Positions 25,065 through 33,456 of a stretch of 36,911 nt of DNA are shown in pieces. Origin of the DNA: Rhizobiales bacterium 32-66-11 (GTDB taxonomy: Bacteria; Pseudomonadota; Alphaproteobacteria; Rhizobiales; Xanthobacteraceae); assembly GCA_002304505.1 (NCBI GenBank), contig NCEH01000024.1, positions 1 through 36,911 of the forward strand. Reading direction: 5' to 3'. Both the position numbers and the translations under genes were made by a program. The notes under the pieces are model-generated. The model did no database searches, was not told the DNA's origin, and saw only the letters and a program-made list of their open reading frames with translations. Numbering within the stretch: the first letter of the stretch is position 1; each line of letters opens with the position of its first letter.

Positions 25065-26147
25065 TTATCGCAGCCGCTCCACGGCGTTGGCCTGCGCCTG
25101 CCTGATGAGGCCGGAATACATGTTGTCTTTGCCAGGATACCAGGGCATCGAGCCGATGGAGCCGAAGCCGGGGATCGTTTCCATGTGGGCGACCATGCGG
25201 GCACGCATGCGCGCGTCGGGAAGCGGGCCGGTCATCGCCTGGACATTGTCACTCATGTGGTCGGCGTTCGACGTGCCGCAGAGCACGCTCGAGACGGCGG
25301 GATGCGCCATGACCCATTTCAGGAAGAACTGGGCCCAGCTCGTCGCGCCGAATTCCTCGGCGAAACCGGGAAGCGGCTGTCCCTCGACCACCTTCATCAG
25401 GCGTGCCTTTTCCAGCGGCAGGTTGATCAGCACGCCGACGCCCCTGTCGGCTGCCGCTGGAAGCAGCCGGCGCTCGGCGTCGCGGTTAAAGATGGAGTAG
25501 TTCGTCTGGATGAAATCGACATCGCCGCGTTCGACGATCGCCAGCAGTTGCTCCTGCGCGGCCGACTCGTGATGGGTCACTCCGACATGACGGATCAGGC
25601 CGTCCTGTTTCCAGGATTTCATCAGCGGGATGACAACTGGCGCGTTGGTGATGCTGTGGCACTGCATGAGATTGATCGTGTCGCGCCAGGTTCGCATCTG
25701 CGACTGCCTGAAGCTTTCCACCGCATGGCTTTCGTCGCCGAGATATTCGCCCGTCGCCCAGACCTTGTTGGCGAGGAACATCTCGTCCGAGCCTTCGAAC
25801 TCACCCATGAACTGGCCGACGCTGACTTCGGCAGAGCCGTAAAGCGGCGAGGTGTCGACCACGCGGCCGCCAGCGGCGACATAACGTTCGAAGACCTGAC
25901 GAAGAGCGTCGCGACGATCGCCGGGCTTCAGGTCGAAGGTGAGGAAGGTGCCGAGACCCAGCGTGGTCACCCGTTCGCCCGTGCGGGGCAGGGTACGGGT
26001 TCGCGCCTCGGGATTGGCGCCAGAGGCTGCGGAGGTCATGTCCTGGGCCTGCGCCGTTGCGGTGGTCTGGCCGGCGAGCGCCAGCCCGGTCGCCGCGGTT
26101 CCCAGTGCTCCGAGAAAATCGCGACGATTGATCTTTGACTGGTTCAT
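25065..26147 (-). CDS. Tat-exported aldo/keto reductase
   Basis: The 360-residue protein has a twin-arginine signal (INRRDFLGALGTAATGLALAG, residues 6-26, then AQAQD). An aldo/keto reductase barrel follows, with the catalytic Asp and Tyr in VVDTSPLYGSAEVSVG, the lysine in FLANKVWATG and the histidine region in NLMQCHS. C-terminal elements are LCGTSNADHMSDNVQAM for cofactor binding and a short tail. Exported AKRs are uncommon because NADP(H) is cytoplasmic; Tat could carry the folded, cofactor-loaded enzyme, as in Zymomonas glucose-fructose oxidoreductase. It is the middle gene of a minus-strand cassette with the MBL hydrolase (30 bp upstream) and the intradiol protein. Confidence 0.93.
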   Translation of the reverse strand: MNQSKINRRDFLGALGTAATGLALAGQTTATAQAQDMTSAASGANPEARTRTLPRTGERVTTLGLGTFLTFDLKPGDRRDALRQVFERYVAAGGRVVDTSPLYGSAEVSVGQFMGEFEGSDEMFLANKVWATGEYLGDESHAVESFRQSQMRTWRDTINLMQCHSITNAPVVIPLMKSWKQDGLIRHVGVTHHESAAQEQLLAIVERGDVDFIQTNYSIFNRDAERRLLPAAADRGVGVLINLPLEKARLMKVVEGQPLPGFAEEFGATSWAQFFLKWVMAHPAVSSVLCGTSNADHMSDNVQAMTGPLPDARMRARMVAHMETIPGFGSIGSMPWYPGKDNMYSGLIRQAQANAVERLR

Positions 26148-26177
26148 GAGAGGTTCCCTGCTCGATTGTTCCTGTAG

Positions 26178-27170
26178 TCAGAACTGCCAGCTGGCGGGGA
26201 CCCAGGCGTAGGCGCTGTCGGTCTTGAGCATCCAGCCAAGGCCGGGGAACGGAAAATGGAAGCCGAGCACGGGAATGCGGTCAGCTGCCGCCCTGTCGAA
26301 GATGCGACGGCGGGAGGCGAGCGCGGCCTCCTTGTCGCGGTCGGGACCCGGAAGCCAGGGATTGTCGACGTTGACGACCGGGTGGTAGGCAAGATCGGCC
26401 GTCAGCAGCAGCTGGTCGTTTCCGGAGTGGACGAGGAAGGTCGCCATGCCCGGTGTGTGGCCAGATGCGACAATCGTCTTGAGGCCCGGCACGATCTCGG
26501 CGCCGGCTTCGTAAAGCTCGACATCGTTCATGACTGGTTCGAGGCTGTTCTTGATGTTTGCCGCGAAGCGCAGGCGGAACTCCTCGGGCACCGGCATGTA
26601 GGAAAGATCCGGATCGGTGCGGACGAAGAAATCCCAGTCCGCCTTCGGCACGAAGACCGTGGCGTGGGGGAAGGCCTTGCCGCCGTCGGCGGTTCTGAGA
26701 TTGCCGACATGGTCCGGATGGGTGTGCGAGATGACGATCGTGTCGATGTCCGTCGCGCTCAGGCCGATCGCCGCGAGGTTGTCGAAGATCCGGCCGCCAT
26801 TCGGCCCCATCGTCTTGCCCGCGCCGGCCTCGATCAGAATCCGGCGGCCGCCGGTTTCGATCAGAAGCGTATTCAGGTTGAGCGTCAGGTGGTCAGTGGG
26901 CAGGAATGCTTGCCGCAGCACCTCCTCAAGCTTCGCCTCGCGCGCGTCGCTGGCGTAGATACGAGGCGGGCCGCCGATAACGCCGTCGCTCAGGATGGTC
27001 GCGCTGATCTCGCCGACTCGAAAGCGGTAGTGACCGGCATTGCCGCTCAGTGAGGGGGCGGCCTGGGCATTCGCGCTGCTGGTGCCGCCCAAAGCCGGGA
27101 CGAAAATGCTCGATGCACCTGCGACGGCGGACAGCATGATAGTGCGTCGGTTGAGAGTGAGGGCATTCAT
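26178..27170 (-). CDS. Exported MBL-fold metallo-hydrolase
   Basis: This 330-residue beta-lactamase-fold hydrolase has an N-terminal export signal (NRRTIMLSAVAGASSIFVPALG, residues 7-28, twin-arginine-like, then ANAQA). The zinc motif SHTHPDHVGNL (His149, His151, Asp153, His154) is intact. SGHTPGMATFLVHSG supplies the next histidine, ADLAYHPVVNVDNPW the bridging aspartate, and a final histidine is near FHFPFPGLG. Family members include lactonases and aryl esterases or sulfatases; the exact activity is unknown. It is the first gene of the cassette MBL-AKR-intradiol, transcribed away from the LysR gene at 27345, its likely regulator. Confidence 0.93.
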   Translation of the reverse strand: MNALTLNRRTIMLSAVAGASSIFVPALGGTSSANAQAAPSLSGNAGHYRFRVGEISATILSDGVIGGPPRIYASDAREAKLEEVLRQAFLPTDHLTLNLNTLLIETGGRRILIEAGAGKTMGPNGGRIFDNLAAIGLSATDIDTIVISHTHPDHVGNLRTADGGKAFPHATVFVPKADWDFFVRTDPDLSYMPVPEEFRLRFAANIKNSLEPVMNDVELYEAGAEIVPGLKTIVASGHTPGMATFLVHSGNDQLLLTADLAYHPVVNVDNPWLPGPDRDKEAALASRRRIFDRAAADRIPVLGFHFPFPGLGWMLKTDSAYAWVPASWQF

Positions 27171-27292
27171 CGGCTTTCCCTTTTCGTGGGCGCACTTCCG
27201 CTTCTTTCATCTGCGCGGGGCTGGAAATGACCAGCGAAAGGAAGCGGGCAGGGCGCGATAGGTAACTTTGCGCCGACCATGACATGGGACAA

Positions 27293-27323
27293 TTGATCCG
27301 ATAAGATGCGCAATTATGATCAA
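27293..27323. promoter_or_regulatory. Candidate LysR operator, TTGATC-N19-GATCAA
   Basis: A perfect inverted repeat lies in the 174-bp divergent region between the MBL gene and the LysR gene, about 22-52 bp before the LysR start codon. The surrounding sequence is AT-rich. Position and symmetry suit an autoregulatory site. Confidence 0.4.
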
Positions 27324-27344
27324 CTTGATTAGCTATGCTTCCCA

Positions 27345-28277
27345 ATGAATCCTGTTCGCCTCGACAGCTTCGATGTGTTCGTCTCTATCGTCCGCTGCGG
27401 TGGCTTCCGCGCGGCGGCGCTTGAGCGCGGCGTGTCTTCATCGGCCCTGAGCCAAACTATGAACGCGCTCGAAGAGACCCTCGGCATCCGGCTGCTCAAC
27501 CGCACGACGCGGAGCGTGTCGCCCACGGAAGCTGGACAACGCCTGCTGGAACGATTGGGCCCCGCACTGAGTGACATCCGGCTGGCGATCGCGGAAGTCG
27601 ACGAGCTGAGGGACGTGCCGTCCGGGACGCTCCGGATCAACGCCCCGGCGCCGGCGGTCGATCATTTTCTCTGCCCACTGGCCTTCGACTTCATGGAGGC
27701 CTATGGCGCGGTGAACATCGACATCATCAGCGACGCGGCGGTGATCGACATCGTGGAACAGGGCTTCGATGCCGGCGTCCGGTTCGGCAATCAATTGGCG
27801 CAGGACATGATCGCGCTGCCGCTCGGCCCCGCGCTTCGCTATGCGATCGTTGCGTCACCGGGTTACATCAGAAAGCACGGCCGGCCGCTTCTACCGCACG
27901 ATCTCGTTCGTCACGACTGCATCAGGCGCCGATTTCCCGGCGGCACTCTGGCGAGCTGGCGGTTTACCGATGGAAAGGACGAGATAGAGGTCACCCCCAC
28001 CGGCCGCCTGCTGGTCAGTTCGGCGCATAACGAGTTGCAGGCCGCACTGGCCGGCCGGGGCATCGCCCATGTCTTCGACGACTATGCCAAACCCCATATC
28101 CGGAATGGCGGGCTCGTCGAGCTCCTCTCCGATTGGAGCCCGGCATTGCCGCACTGGTTCCTGTACTATCCGAGCCGCCGCCTCCCCAGCGCTGCCATGC
28201 GCGCATTTCTCGATTACGTCAGGCACTACGACTGGGGCGCTCGAGCGGCAGACCGGCAATTCAGCGTCCTGCCGTAG
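27345..28277 (+). CDS. LysR-family transcriptional regulator (CrgA-like)
   Basis: This 310-residue LTTR has an N-terminal winged HTH: FVSIVRCGGFRAAALERGVSSSALSQTMNALEETLGIRLLNRTTRSVSPTEAG at about residues 12-64. A periplasmic-binding-like effector domain starts near 90 (PSGTLRINAPAP) and includes VDIVEQGFDAGVRFG. The pattern belongs to the CrgA/YafC subgroup, whose targets are commonly adjacent oxidoreductases. It is divergent from the exported three-enzyme cassette. Among the three LysR genes in this window, it and the two others share the NRTTRSV and GFDAGVR-type blocks, so they are paralogous cassettes. Confidence 0.95.
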   Translation: MNPVRLDSFDVFVSIVRCGGFRAAALERGVSSSALSQTMNALEETLGIRLLNRTTRSVSPTEAGQRLLERLGPALSDIRLAIAEVDELRDVPSGTLRINAPAPAVDHFLCPLAFDFMEAYGAVNIDIISDAAVIDIVEQGFDAGVRFGNQLAQDMIALPLGPALRYAIVASPGYIRKHGRPLLPHDLVRHDCIRRRFPGGTLASWRFTDGKDEIEVTPTGRLLVSSAHNELQAALAGRGIAHVFDDYAKPHIRNGGLVELLSDWSPALPHWFLYYPSRRLPSAAMRAFLDYVRHYDWGARAADRQFSVLP

Positions 28278-28347
28278 TCGGCTGCAGCCATTTCGAACAC
28301 AGCGGCGCAAGGTCGAGATCGCGGCCACATCGGACACCTTCCGTGCC

Positions 28348-28842
28348 TCATTCGACACGCTGGAATTCGATCCTGATCCTAGTCCCGTCCGGTCGCCGAA
28401 AATGTTCGATCATACGGTCGCCATCAACCACAAGCGTGAGATCGTCACGGGTCCGCACGCTGCCAATCCAGTTCGGGAAGGTCGATCCTTCGACACGGTT
28501 TCCGCTGAATTCTCCCTTCTCATCGACCGTGTAGGTGCCGAAGAAACCAATGCTGCGTGACATAGCCATGCGATTTTCCTCATCGGTTCCCCCACCGCGC
28601 GCGTTGGACGCAAACCGCGGTATCTTGGCGTCGGTCAGAACTTCGACGAAGTGCATGTCAGGAGTGAAGACGAGAAGACCGTTCGGCTTCTCACCATAGG
28701 CGGGGATATTCTTTCCGCCAGGGTCAATCGTTGCCGTAATCATCCGCCAGGTGCCCACAACTTGGTTCTGTGCGGCGGTCTGCGCGAGGGCAGACGACGA
28801 GATGGCGACGGCGAGAGCCATTATAATCGATCGAATGAGCAT
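28348..28842 (-). CDS. Exported lipocalin-like protein
   Basis: This 164-residue protein has a signal peptide (IRSIIMALAVAISSSALAQ, about residues 3-21). A lipocalin-like domain follows: VVGTWRMITATIDPGG, NGLLVFTPDMHFVEVL, then SIGFFGTYTVDEKGEFSGNRVEGSTFPNW and LTLVVDGDRMIEHFRRPDG. The family folds as a small beta barrel and is expected to bind a hydrophobic ligand, but no function is established. It follows the SDR by 52 bp on the same strand, so both are probably controlled by the neighbouring (broken) LysR gene. ATG 28842 gives a standard signal peptide. Confidence 0.85.
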   Translation of the reverse strand: MLIRSIIMALAVAISSSALAQTAAQNQVVGTWRMITATIDPGGKNIPAYGEKPNGLLVFTPDMHFVEVLTDAKIPRFASNARGGGTDEENRMAMSRSIGFFGTYTVDEKGEFSGNRVEGSTFPNWIGSVRTRDDLTLVVDGDRMIEHFRRPDGTRIRIEFQRVE

Positions 28843-28894
28843 CTTGTTTCCTTTCCCGCTCGCGAGGTCGGTGTATCCAGCCAGCTACTGCGGT

Positions 28895-29728
28895 TCACGG
28901 ATCCTGCCGGTCGGCGGAATCGGCCACTCGCCGCTGCGCCTCAAGGGCTGTCAGGCGCGCGAAAAGCGCCTGTGAAATCGAGGCATAGGCTGTGCTGCCC
29001 AGCGCCAGCCGCAATGGCGGCGCGTCGCTCTCGGCAGCCGCGATCATTGCGGCCACGGTCCGCGCGGCGTCGCCCTTGATCGCGAAACTTCCGTCACTGA
29101 TCGCGCGGCGAACGGCGCCGGCAGGGGTTTCCTCATAAGCAGCCAAAGGCTCTGCACGGTCGAGGTTGGCACCGAAGTTCGTGCCCGTCGGCCCCGGTTC
29201 GGCGATGATGAAGTCGATACCGAAGGGAGTCACTTCCTGTGCGACGGATTCGACGAAGCCCTCGATGCCCCATTTGGTCGCGTGATAGAGGCTGAAGCCC
29301 GGATAAGCGATCTGCCCGCCCTCGGAAGAAACCTGGACGATCCGTCCGCCGCGTTGCCTTCGAAGAAAGGGCAGCGCGGCACAGATCAGGTGGATGGATC
29401 CTGCGAGGTTGGTGGCGATCTGCCGGTCGATCTGCGCCTTCGAGACCTCTTCTGCAGCCCCGAACAGGCCATAGCCCGCGTTGCTGACGATCACGTCTAT
29501 CCGAGCGTATCGCTGAAAAGCGCTCTCGACCGCGGAGGTGATGCTGTCCGTTTCTGCCAGATTGAGCTGGAGAACATCCAATCGGTCCGGGTGATCCGGC
29601 CTGAGCAGCTCCAGGGCTTCGGGGCGGCGGGCGGTTGCGATCACCCTGTGCCCCCTGGCGAGCAGCTGTTGCGCCATCTCAAGGCCGAGACCCGAAGTTG
29701 CGCCGGTAATGAACCATGTCTTGGGCAT
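28895..29728 (-). CDS. SDR-family oxidoreductase
   Basis: The 277-residue classical SDR begins MPKTWFITGATSGLGLEMAQ, with the TGATSGLG cofactor loop at residues 8-15 and ATARRPE at about 31-37 favouring NADP. SNAGYGLFGAAEEV replaces the more usual NNAG block. The active-site serine is in QVSSEGGQIAYPGFSLYHATKWGIEGF, which also holds the YxxxK motif. EPGPTGTNFG follows. This matches the large bacterial group annotated as oxidoreductases or ketoreductases of unknown substrate. No signal peptide is present. It is divergent from the LysR pseudogene at 29824, with 95 bp between. Confidence 0.93.
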   Translation of the reverse strand: MPKTWFITGATSGLGLEMAQQLLARGHRVIATARRPEALELLRPDHPDRLDVLQLNLAETDSITSAVESAFQRYARIDVIVSNAGYGLFGAAEEVSKAQIDRQIATNLAGSIHLICAALPFLRRQRGGRIVQVSSEGGQIAYPGFSLYHATKWGIEGFVESVAQEVTPFGIDFIIAEPGPTGTNFGANLDRAEPLAAYEETPAGAVRRAISDGSFAIKGDAARTVAAMIAAAESDAPPLRLALGSTAYASISQALFARLTALEAQRRVADSADRQDP

Positions 29729-29769
29729 ATCAGCTCTCCATCTGTGACTCCTGGGATGTAGAGGGCGGA

Positions 29770-29794
29770 TATTGGTGATATAAGATCGTCAATA
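29770..29794. promoter_or_regulatory. Candidate operator, TATTG-N15-CAATA
   Basis: This inverted repeat is in the 95-bp divergent gap between the SDR and the damaged LysR gene. If the LysR protein no longer binds DNA, the site is orphaned unless one of the sister LysR proteins recognises it. Confidence 0.4.
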
Positions 29795-29823
29795 CTGGAT
29801 GAGCTGGTGAAGATTTATCACGA

Positions 29824-30650
29824 ATGGTCCGTCCGAGCCTGAACGATCTGGCCGCTTTCGCAGCGGTGGCCAATCATCGGAGTTTCCGCCGGGCCGCCGA
29901 TGTCATGGGCGTTTCGCGCTCCGCACTCAGCCACGCGATGGCGCACGCCTGCTCGCACGCCTCGACCCGGTTCTTCAGGATCTCGACCAGGCGCTCGATA
30001 CCCTTTCGGAAGAGCGCGGCACCCCCAGCGGCAGGCTACGGATCAATGCGAACAAGAGCGGCGCCAGCATCCTGCTCGCAGAGGTCGTGCCGCGGTTTCT
30101 CGATCTCTATCCAGATGTCGAGCTCGATCTGGTGTCGGAGGGGAGGCTCGTCGATATCGTGGAACAGGGCTTCGACGCCGGCGTGCGCCTGCTGGAGGCC
30201 GTCCCGCAGGACATGGTCGCGGTGACGTTCGGGGGCGAGGTGCGTTTCATCGCCGTGGCTGCACCGTCTTATCTGGCTGGCAAGGCAAAGCCGCAGACAC
30301 CCGACGACCTGCATGCCCATCTCTGCCTTCGCCAGCGTCTGCCCAGCGGGAAGCGCTATCGCTGGGAGTTTGCCAAACGAGGCGCCGAAATCGCTGTCGA
30401 TGTCCCCGGCAACCTCACCCTCGACGACAATGATCTACTCGTGCAGGCGGCGGCAGACGGGCGCGGCATTGCCTATGTTCCTGAGCACTTCGCCAAGCCG
30501 TTGCTGGAGGCAGGTCAGCTCGTGACCGTTCTTGACGACTGGTGCCCGACCACACCAGGCTTGGCGCTCTACTATCCGCGTAGCCGGCACGTTCCGTCGC
30601 CGCTGCGGGCCTTCATCGACCTCTTGAAGCAACGGGATGGGGGCCGATGA
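29824..30650 (+). pseudogene. LysR-family regulator disrupted by an internal deletion in the HTH
   Basis: The start is a normal LysR N-terminus (LAAFAAVANHRSFRRAADVMGVSRSALSHAM). After that methionine the frame turns to nonsense, while the family sequence resumes in another frame as RLLARLDPVLQDLDQALDTL, PSGRLRINAN and onward through a complete effector domain (VDIVEQGFDAGVRLLEA) to the stop. Compared with the sister gene at 27345, about 26 codons are expected between the two parts and only 5 bases are present, so roughly 73 bp are gone and the frame is shifted. The lost piece includes the wing and linker start (LLNRTTRSV equivalent). The effector domain might still be made from an internal GTG at 30087. 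Confidence 0.88.
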
Positions 30651-30834
30651 CCTCGCGGAGGCGGAGGAGGCCGGCACTCGGAGAGAGCATTTTCGAGCGA
30701 AGTGGATGCAGGTTCGCGTGAAGAAAATGCGTAATAATAAAGGGTTATAGAAATTCCGGCGTACCCGACCCGCCCCCGGGCCATAGCATGGTCGATTGGC
30801 GCGATCGGATTTGTCGCGATTATCCGGCCTGCCT
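30651..30834. other. Short intergenic region
   Basis: No gene is seen. An AT-rich patch (AAAATGCGTAATAATAAAGG, 30725-30744) is a plausible promoter-proximal element for the AraC-type gene downstream. Confidence 0.35.
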
Positions 30835-31851
30835 ATGTTTTGTCCCATGCGAGGACCCGACACCTTTTTGTTATCAGCCAGCGTCCTGTCGAAGCTCGGC
30901 GTGCCGTTCGAACGCCTATGCACGCGTGCGGGCGTGGCGCCGTCGAACGCTTGGGTGACGAGCGATTTCTTCCGCATCTGGCGCGCCGCCGAGGAGGAGT
31001 TCGATGACCCCAGCGCAGGCCTTCGCTTTGGTGATGAAGGAATCGCGCGCGGCTACGGCGTCGCGGCCATCGTCGCCCTGCACGCACCCGACTTTCGCAC
31101 GGCGCTCGCTGCACTCTCCCGGTACAAGAGCCTAACCTGCCCCGAACTTGTGGAGGTTGAGGTCAAGGGCGGTGAAGCCGTCGTTCGTTATCGCTGGCTC
31201 CAGGCGACCGGACCGGTTCCGCGCCTGCTGGTCGATATGACAATGGCCTCGTTGCATCAGCTCGCCCGGCGAGGCACCGGCGGAAAGGTCAAGCCGATCC
31301 GGCTCGAACTGACGCGGCGCCCCGTCAACGAGGAGCGTCTGCATCGCCACTTCGGTTGCCCGATCGTCTTCGGGGCGGCGAGTGACGCGATGGTGTTCGA
31401 TCGCGCGGCGCTCGACGTTCCGTTTCTCACCGCCAACGGCGGCGCCTTCGCGCATGTGCTGGAGGGCCTGGAGCAGCGCATCCGTAAGGGAGAGGGCTTC
31501 CCCGTTTTTGTCGGAGAGGTGTGCGTTGCCATCGCGCGGCAATTGAGCGAGGGACGCCGGCCGAGCGTCACAGCGGTGGCCGGGCGCCTCAATCTCAGCA
31601 CCCGCACGCTTCAACGCCGTCTCCACGAAGTCGGGACCAGCTTTCAGGAGCAGCTCGTGGCCGTGAGGCGGACCACCGCCGGTCGGTTGCTCGTCACCAC
31701 CGACCTCGATGTGGTGGCCATTTCCATGCTGGTGGGATTCGTCGAGCCCAATTCCTTCGCTCGGGCCTTCCGGCGCTGGGAGCGGACGACCCCGGCGCGC
31801 TGGCGCGAGCGACCGGCCGACGATCGCAGTCCCAAAGGAACCCTCTCATGA
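30835..31851 (+). CDS. AraC-family regulator with arabinose-binding-like N-terminal domain
   Basis: This protein of about 338 residues has an N-terminal ligand-binding domain of the AraC_binding/OruR-like type: ASVLSKLGVPFERLCTRAGV, FRIWRAAEEEFDDPSAGLRFG and the GYGVAAIVALHAPDFRTALAALSRYKSL helix-strand pattern. The C-terminal HTH pair is at about 235-330 (PSVTAVAGRLNLSTRTLQRRLHEVGTSFQEQL and DVVAISMLVGFVEPNSFARAFRRW). The start is uncertain: a TTG at 30796, ATG 30835 and ATG 30847 are all in frame, and none has a strong ribosome-binding site. Its TGA overlaps the ATG of the downstream reductase, so regulator and enzyme are translationally coupled, which is less common than divergent placement. 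Confidence 0.92.
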   Translation: MFCPMRGPDTFLLSASVLSKLGVPFERLCTRAGVAPSNAWVTSDFFRIWRAAEEEFDDPSAGLRFGDEGIARGYGVAAIVALHAPDFRTALAALSRYKSLTCPELVEVEVKGGEAVVRYRWLQATGPVPRLLVDMTMASLHQLARRGTGGKVKPIRLELTRRPVNEERLHRHFGCPIVFGAASDAMVFDRAALDVPFLTANGGAFAHVLEGLEQRIRKGEGFPVFVGEVCVAIARQLSEGRRPSVTAVAGRLNLSTRTLQRRLHEVGTSFQEQLVAVRRTTAGRLLVTTDLDVVAISMLVGFVEPNSFARAFRRWERTTPARWRERPADDRSPKGTLS

Positions 31852-32882
31852 TTCCGCAGCGCGTTCTTGTCACCGGCGGCTCCGGTTTCATTGCTGGGCA
31901 CTGCATCCTCCAGCTTCTGGCGCAAGGCCATCTCGTCCGCACCACAGTTCGGTCGCCGGCCAGGGAAGCGGCGGCGCGCCGCGTCCTCACGGACGCCGGC
32001 ATGGTTCACTCCGACAGGTTGAGCTTCGTCGCGGCCGATCTGCTGCGGGAGGACGGCTGGGCACAGGCTGCCGCCGGCATGGACGTTGTCATGCATGTCG
32101 CCTCGCCGGTCCTGCCTGGGAGGGTCGCGGACGAGGACGAGGTGATCGCCCCCGCGCGCGACGGCACGCTGCGCGTGCTGCGCGCGGCACGGGACGCGGG
32201 GGTACGCCGCGTCGTTCTCACTTCCGCGTTCCACGCCGTGAGTTGGGGGCACCCGCATAGCGACCATGTGTTTACCGAAGCCGACTGGACCATTCTCGAT
32301 GGGTCCGGCGTCGATGCTTACGGCCGGAGCAAGACCCTTGCCGAACGCGCGGCCTGGGATTTCATCGCTGCCGAGGGCGGTGGCCTGGAACTGACCACGA
32401 TGTTGCCGGTCGCGGTCATGGGGCCGGTGATGGGCAAGGACGTATCCGGCTCAAACTACATCGTCCAGCGCATGCTCGACGGCGCGATGCCGGTGGTCCC
32501 GAACCTCTTCATACCCGTGGTCGATGTCCGCGACGTGGCCAGCGCGCATGTCACGGCCATGACCATCCCGGCTGCGGCCGGTGAGCGGTTTCTGCTGTCG
32601 AACGGCCGAGCGCTCAGCCTGAAGGAAATCGGCGCCACTATCAGGGCCGCGCTTGGCGATGCAGCCAAGCGGGTCCCGACGCGGGCACTCCCCGACATCG
32701 TGGTCCGCATCGCCGCGCGCTTCAATGCCGAGATGCGCCCCTTCGTATCCGACCTCGGCTACGCCAAGAAAACCTCGAACGACAAGGCGCGGCGAGTGCT
32801 CGGCTGGACCCCGCGGGAGCCCCGCGAGGCGATCGTCGCGGCGGCGACTTCCATGGTTGGAAGAACTCTTTCAAAAAGCTAG
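31848..32882 (+). CDS. Dihydroflavonol-4-reductase-like extended SDR
   Basis: The 344-residue extended SDR has VLVTGGSGFIAGHCILQLL (cofactor loop at residues 9-15), VRSPAREAAARRVL, VVMHVASPV near 82 and the YGRSK catalytic motif near 165 with an upstream LTSAFHAVSW. The downstream NYIVQRMLDGAMPVVPNLFIPVVDVRDVASAHVTAM is typical of dihydroflavonol reductase / cinnamoyl-CoA reductase / methylglyoxal reductase-like proteins. In bacteria such enzymes reduce aldehydes or ketones with NADPH. The ATG overlaps the AraC-type gene's stop (ATGA), with AAAGGAA upstream as ribosome-binding site, which rejects the much longer open frame beginning at 31521. No signal peptide. Confidence 0.92.
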   Translation: MIPQRVLVTGGSGFIAGHCILQLLAQGHLVRTTVRSPAREAAARRVLTDAGMVHSDRLSFVAADLLREDGWAQAAAGMDVVMHVASPVLPGRVADEDEVIAPARDGTLRVLRAARDAGVRRVVLTSAFHAVSWGHPHSDHVFTEADWTILDGSGVDAYGRSKTLAERAAWDFIAAEGGGLELTTMLPVAVMGPVMGKDVSGSNYIVQRMLDGAMPVVPNLFIPVVDVRDVASAHVTAMTIPAAAGERFLLSNGRALSLKEIGATIRAALGDAAKRVPTRALPDIVVRIAARFNAEMRPFVSDLGYAKKTSNDKARRVLGWTPREPREAIVAAATSMVGRTLSKS

Positions 32883-32990
32883 AGACGGATCAGTCCTGCG
32901 GCGAAGCTTGAAAGGCCTTCAAATACTTCAGGCTTCAGACGCCCGAAGGTCCAGCCGCAAAAGGCAGGCGCGTCGCCCGCTTGCAGGGCG

Positions 32991-33326
32991 TCAGGGCTTT
33001 GCGACCGCATCCGCTCGGCGGCGCAATATCATACCGCCGTGATGCAGGGTATTTGCGTCCACGAAATCGCCGTCGGCGGTGAAGCCGGTGTCGTCCCAGT
33101 ACTCAATATGCGTGCCGGTCACTTCGTAACGGCCCTCATAGGCGCGCTCGCGTGTGCCACGCGCCTCGACATAGCGACCGGTGGGCAGGAGTTCGTGGCG
33201 GACACGGCCATCGTCGGTCACCCACATGCCGGCATAGGGATGGTTCGCTTGCAATGTGGTTTCCTCGGCTTTTACGGATTGGCTCAAGAGTGTGGCAGTC
33301 ATCAAGACTGCAATTGCATATCGCAT
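32991..33326 (-). CDS. Small exported Atu4866-like protein
   Basis: This 111-residue protein has a signal peptide (MRYAIAVLMTATLLSQSVKA) and a domain matching the Agrobacterium Atu4866 family: HPYAGMWVTDDGRVRHELLP, GRYVEARGTRERAYEGRYEV and TGTHIEYWDDTGFTADGDF, forming a small beta barrel of unknown function. GGGAG seven bases before ATG 33326 supports the start; the longer open frame upstream is not family-like. It is the last gene of the minus-strand cassette aldo/keto reductase - SnoaL-like - Atu4866-like. The domain name reflects strong conservation only; no role is known. Confidence 0.85.
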   Translation of the reverse strand: MRYAIAVLMTATLLSQSVKAEETTLQANHPYAGMWVTDDGRVRHELLPTGRYVEARGTRERAYEGRYEVTGTHIEYWDDTGFTADGDFVDANTLHHGGMILRRRADAVAKP

Positions 33327-33456
33327 CGTCCGGCTCCCAAAAGTCCGCTGTGGCAGTGGGCCGCGAACGCCGAACGGGGTGCCGTCGGGGTTTCGGGGCC
33401 GGTTGACCGGCGTGCGGCGCGCGAGGCTGGCCGCGGAACGACCGAGCGACCTCCGG

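Noticed and set aside
29920..29960. Programmed frameshift in the LysR gene
   Set aside because: About 70 bp of conserved domain sequence is missing as well as the frame, which frameshifting cannot explain.
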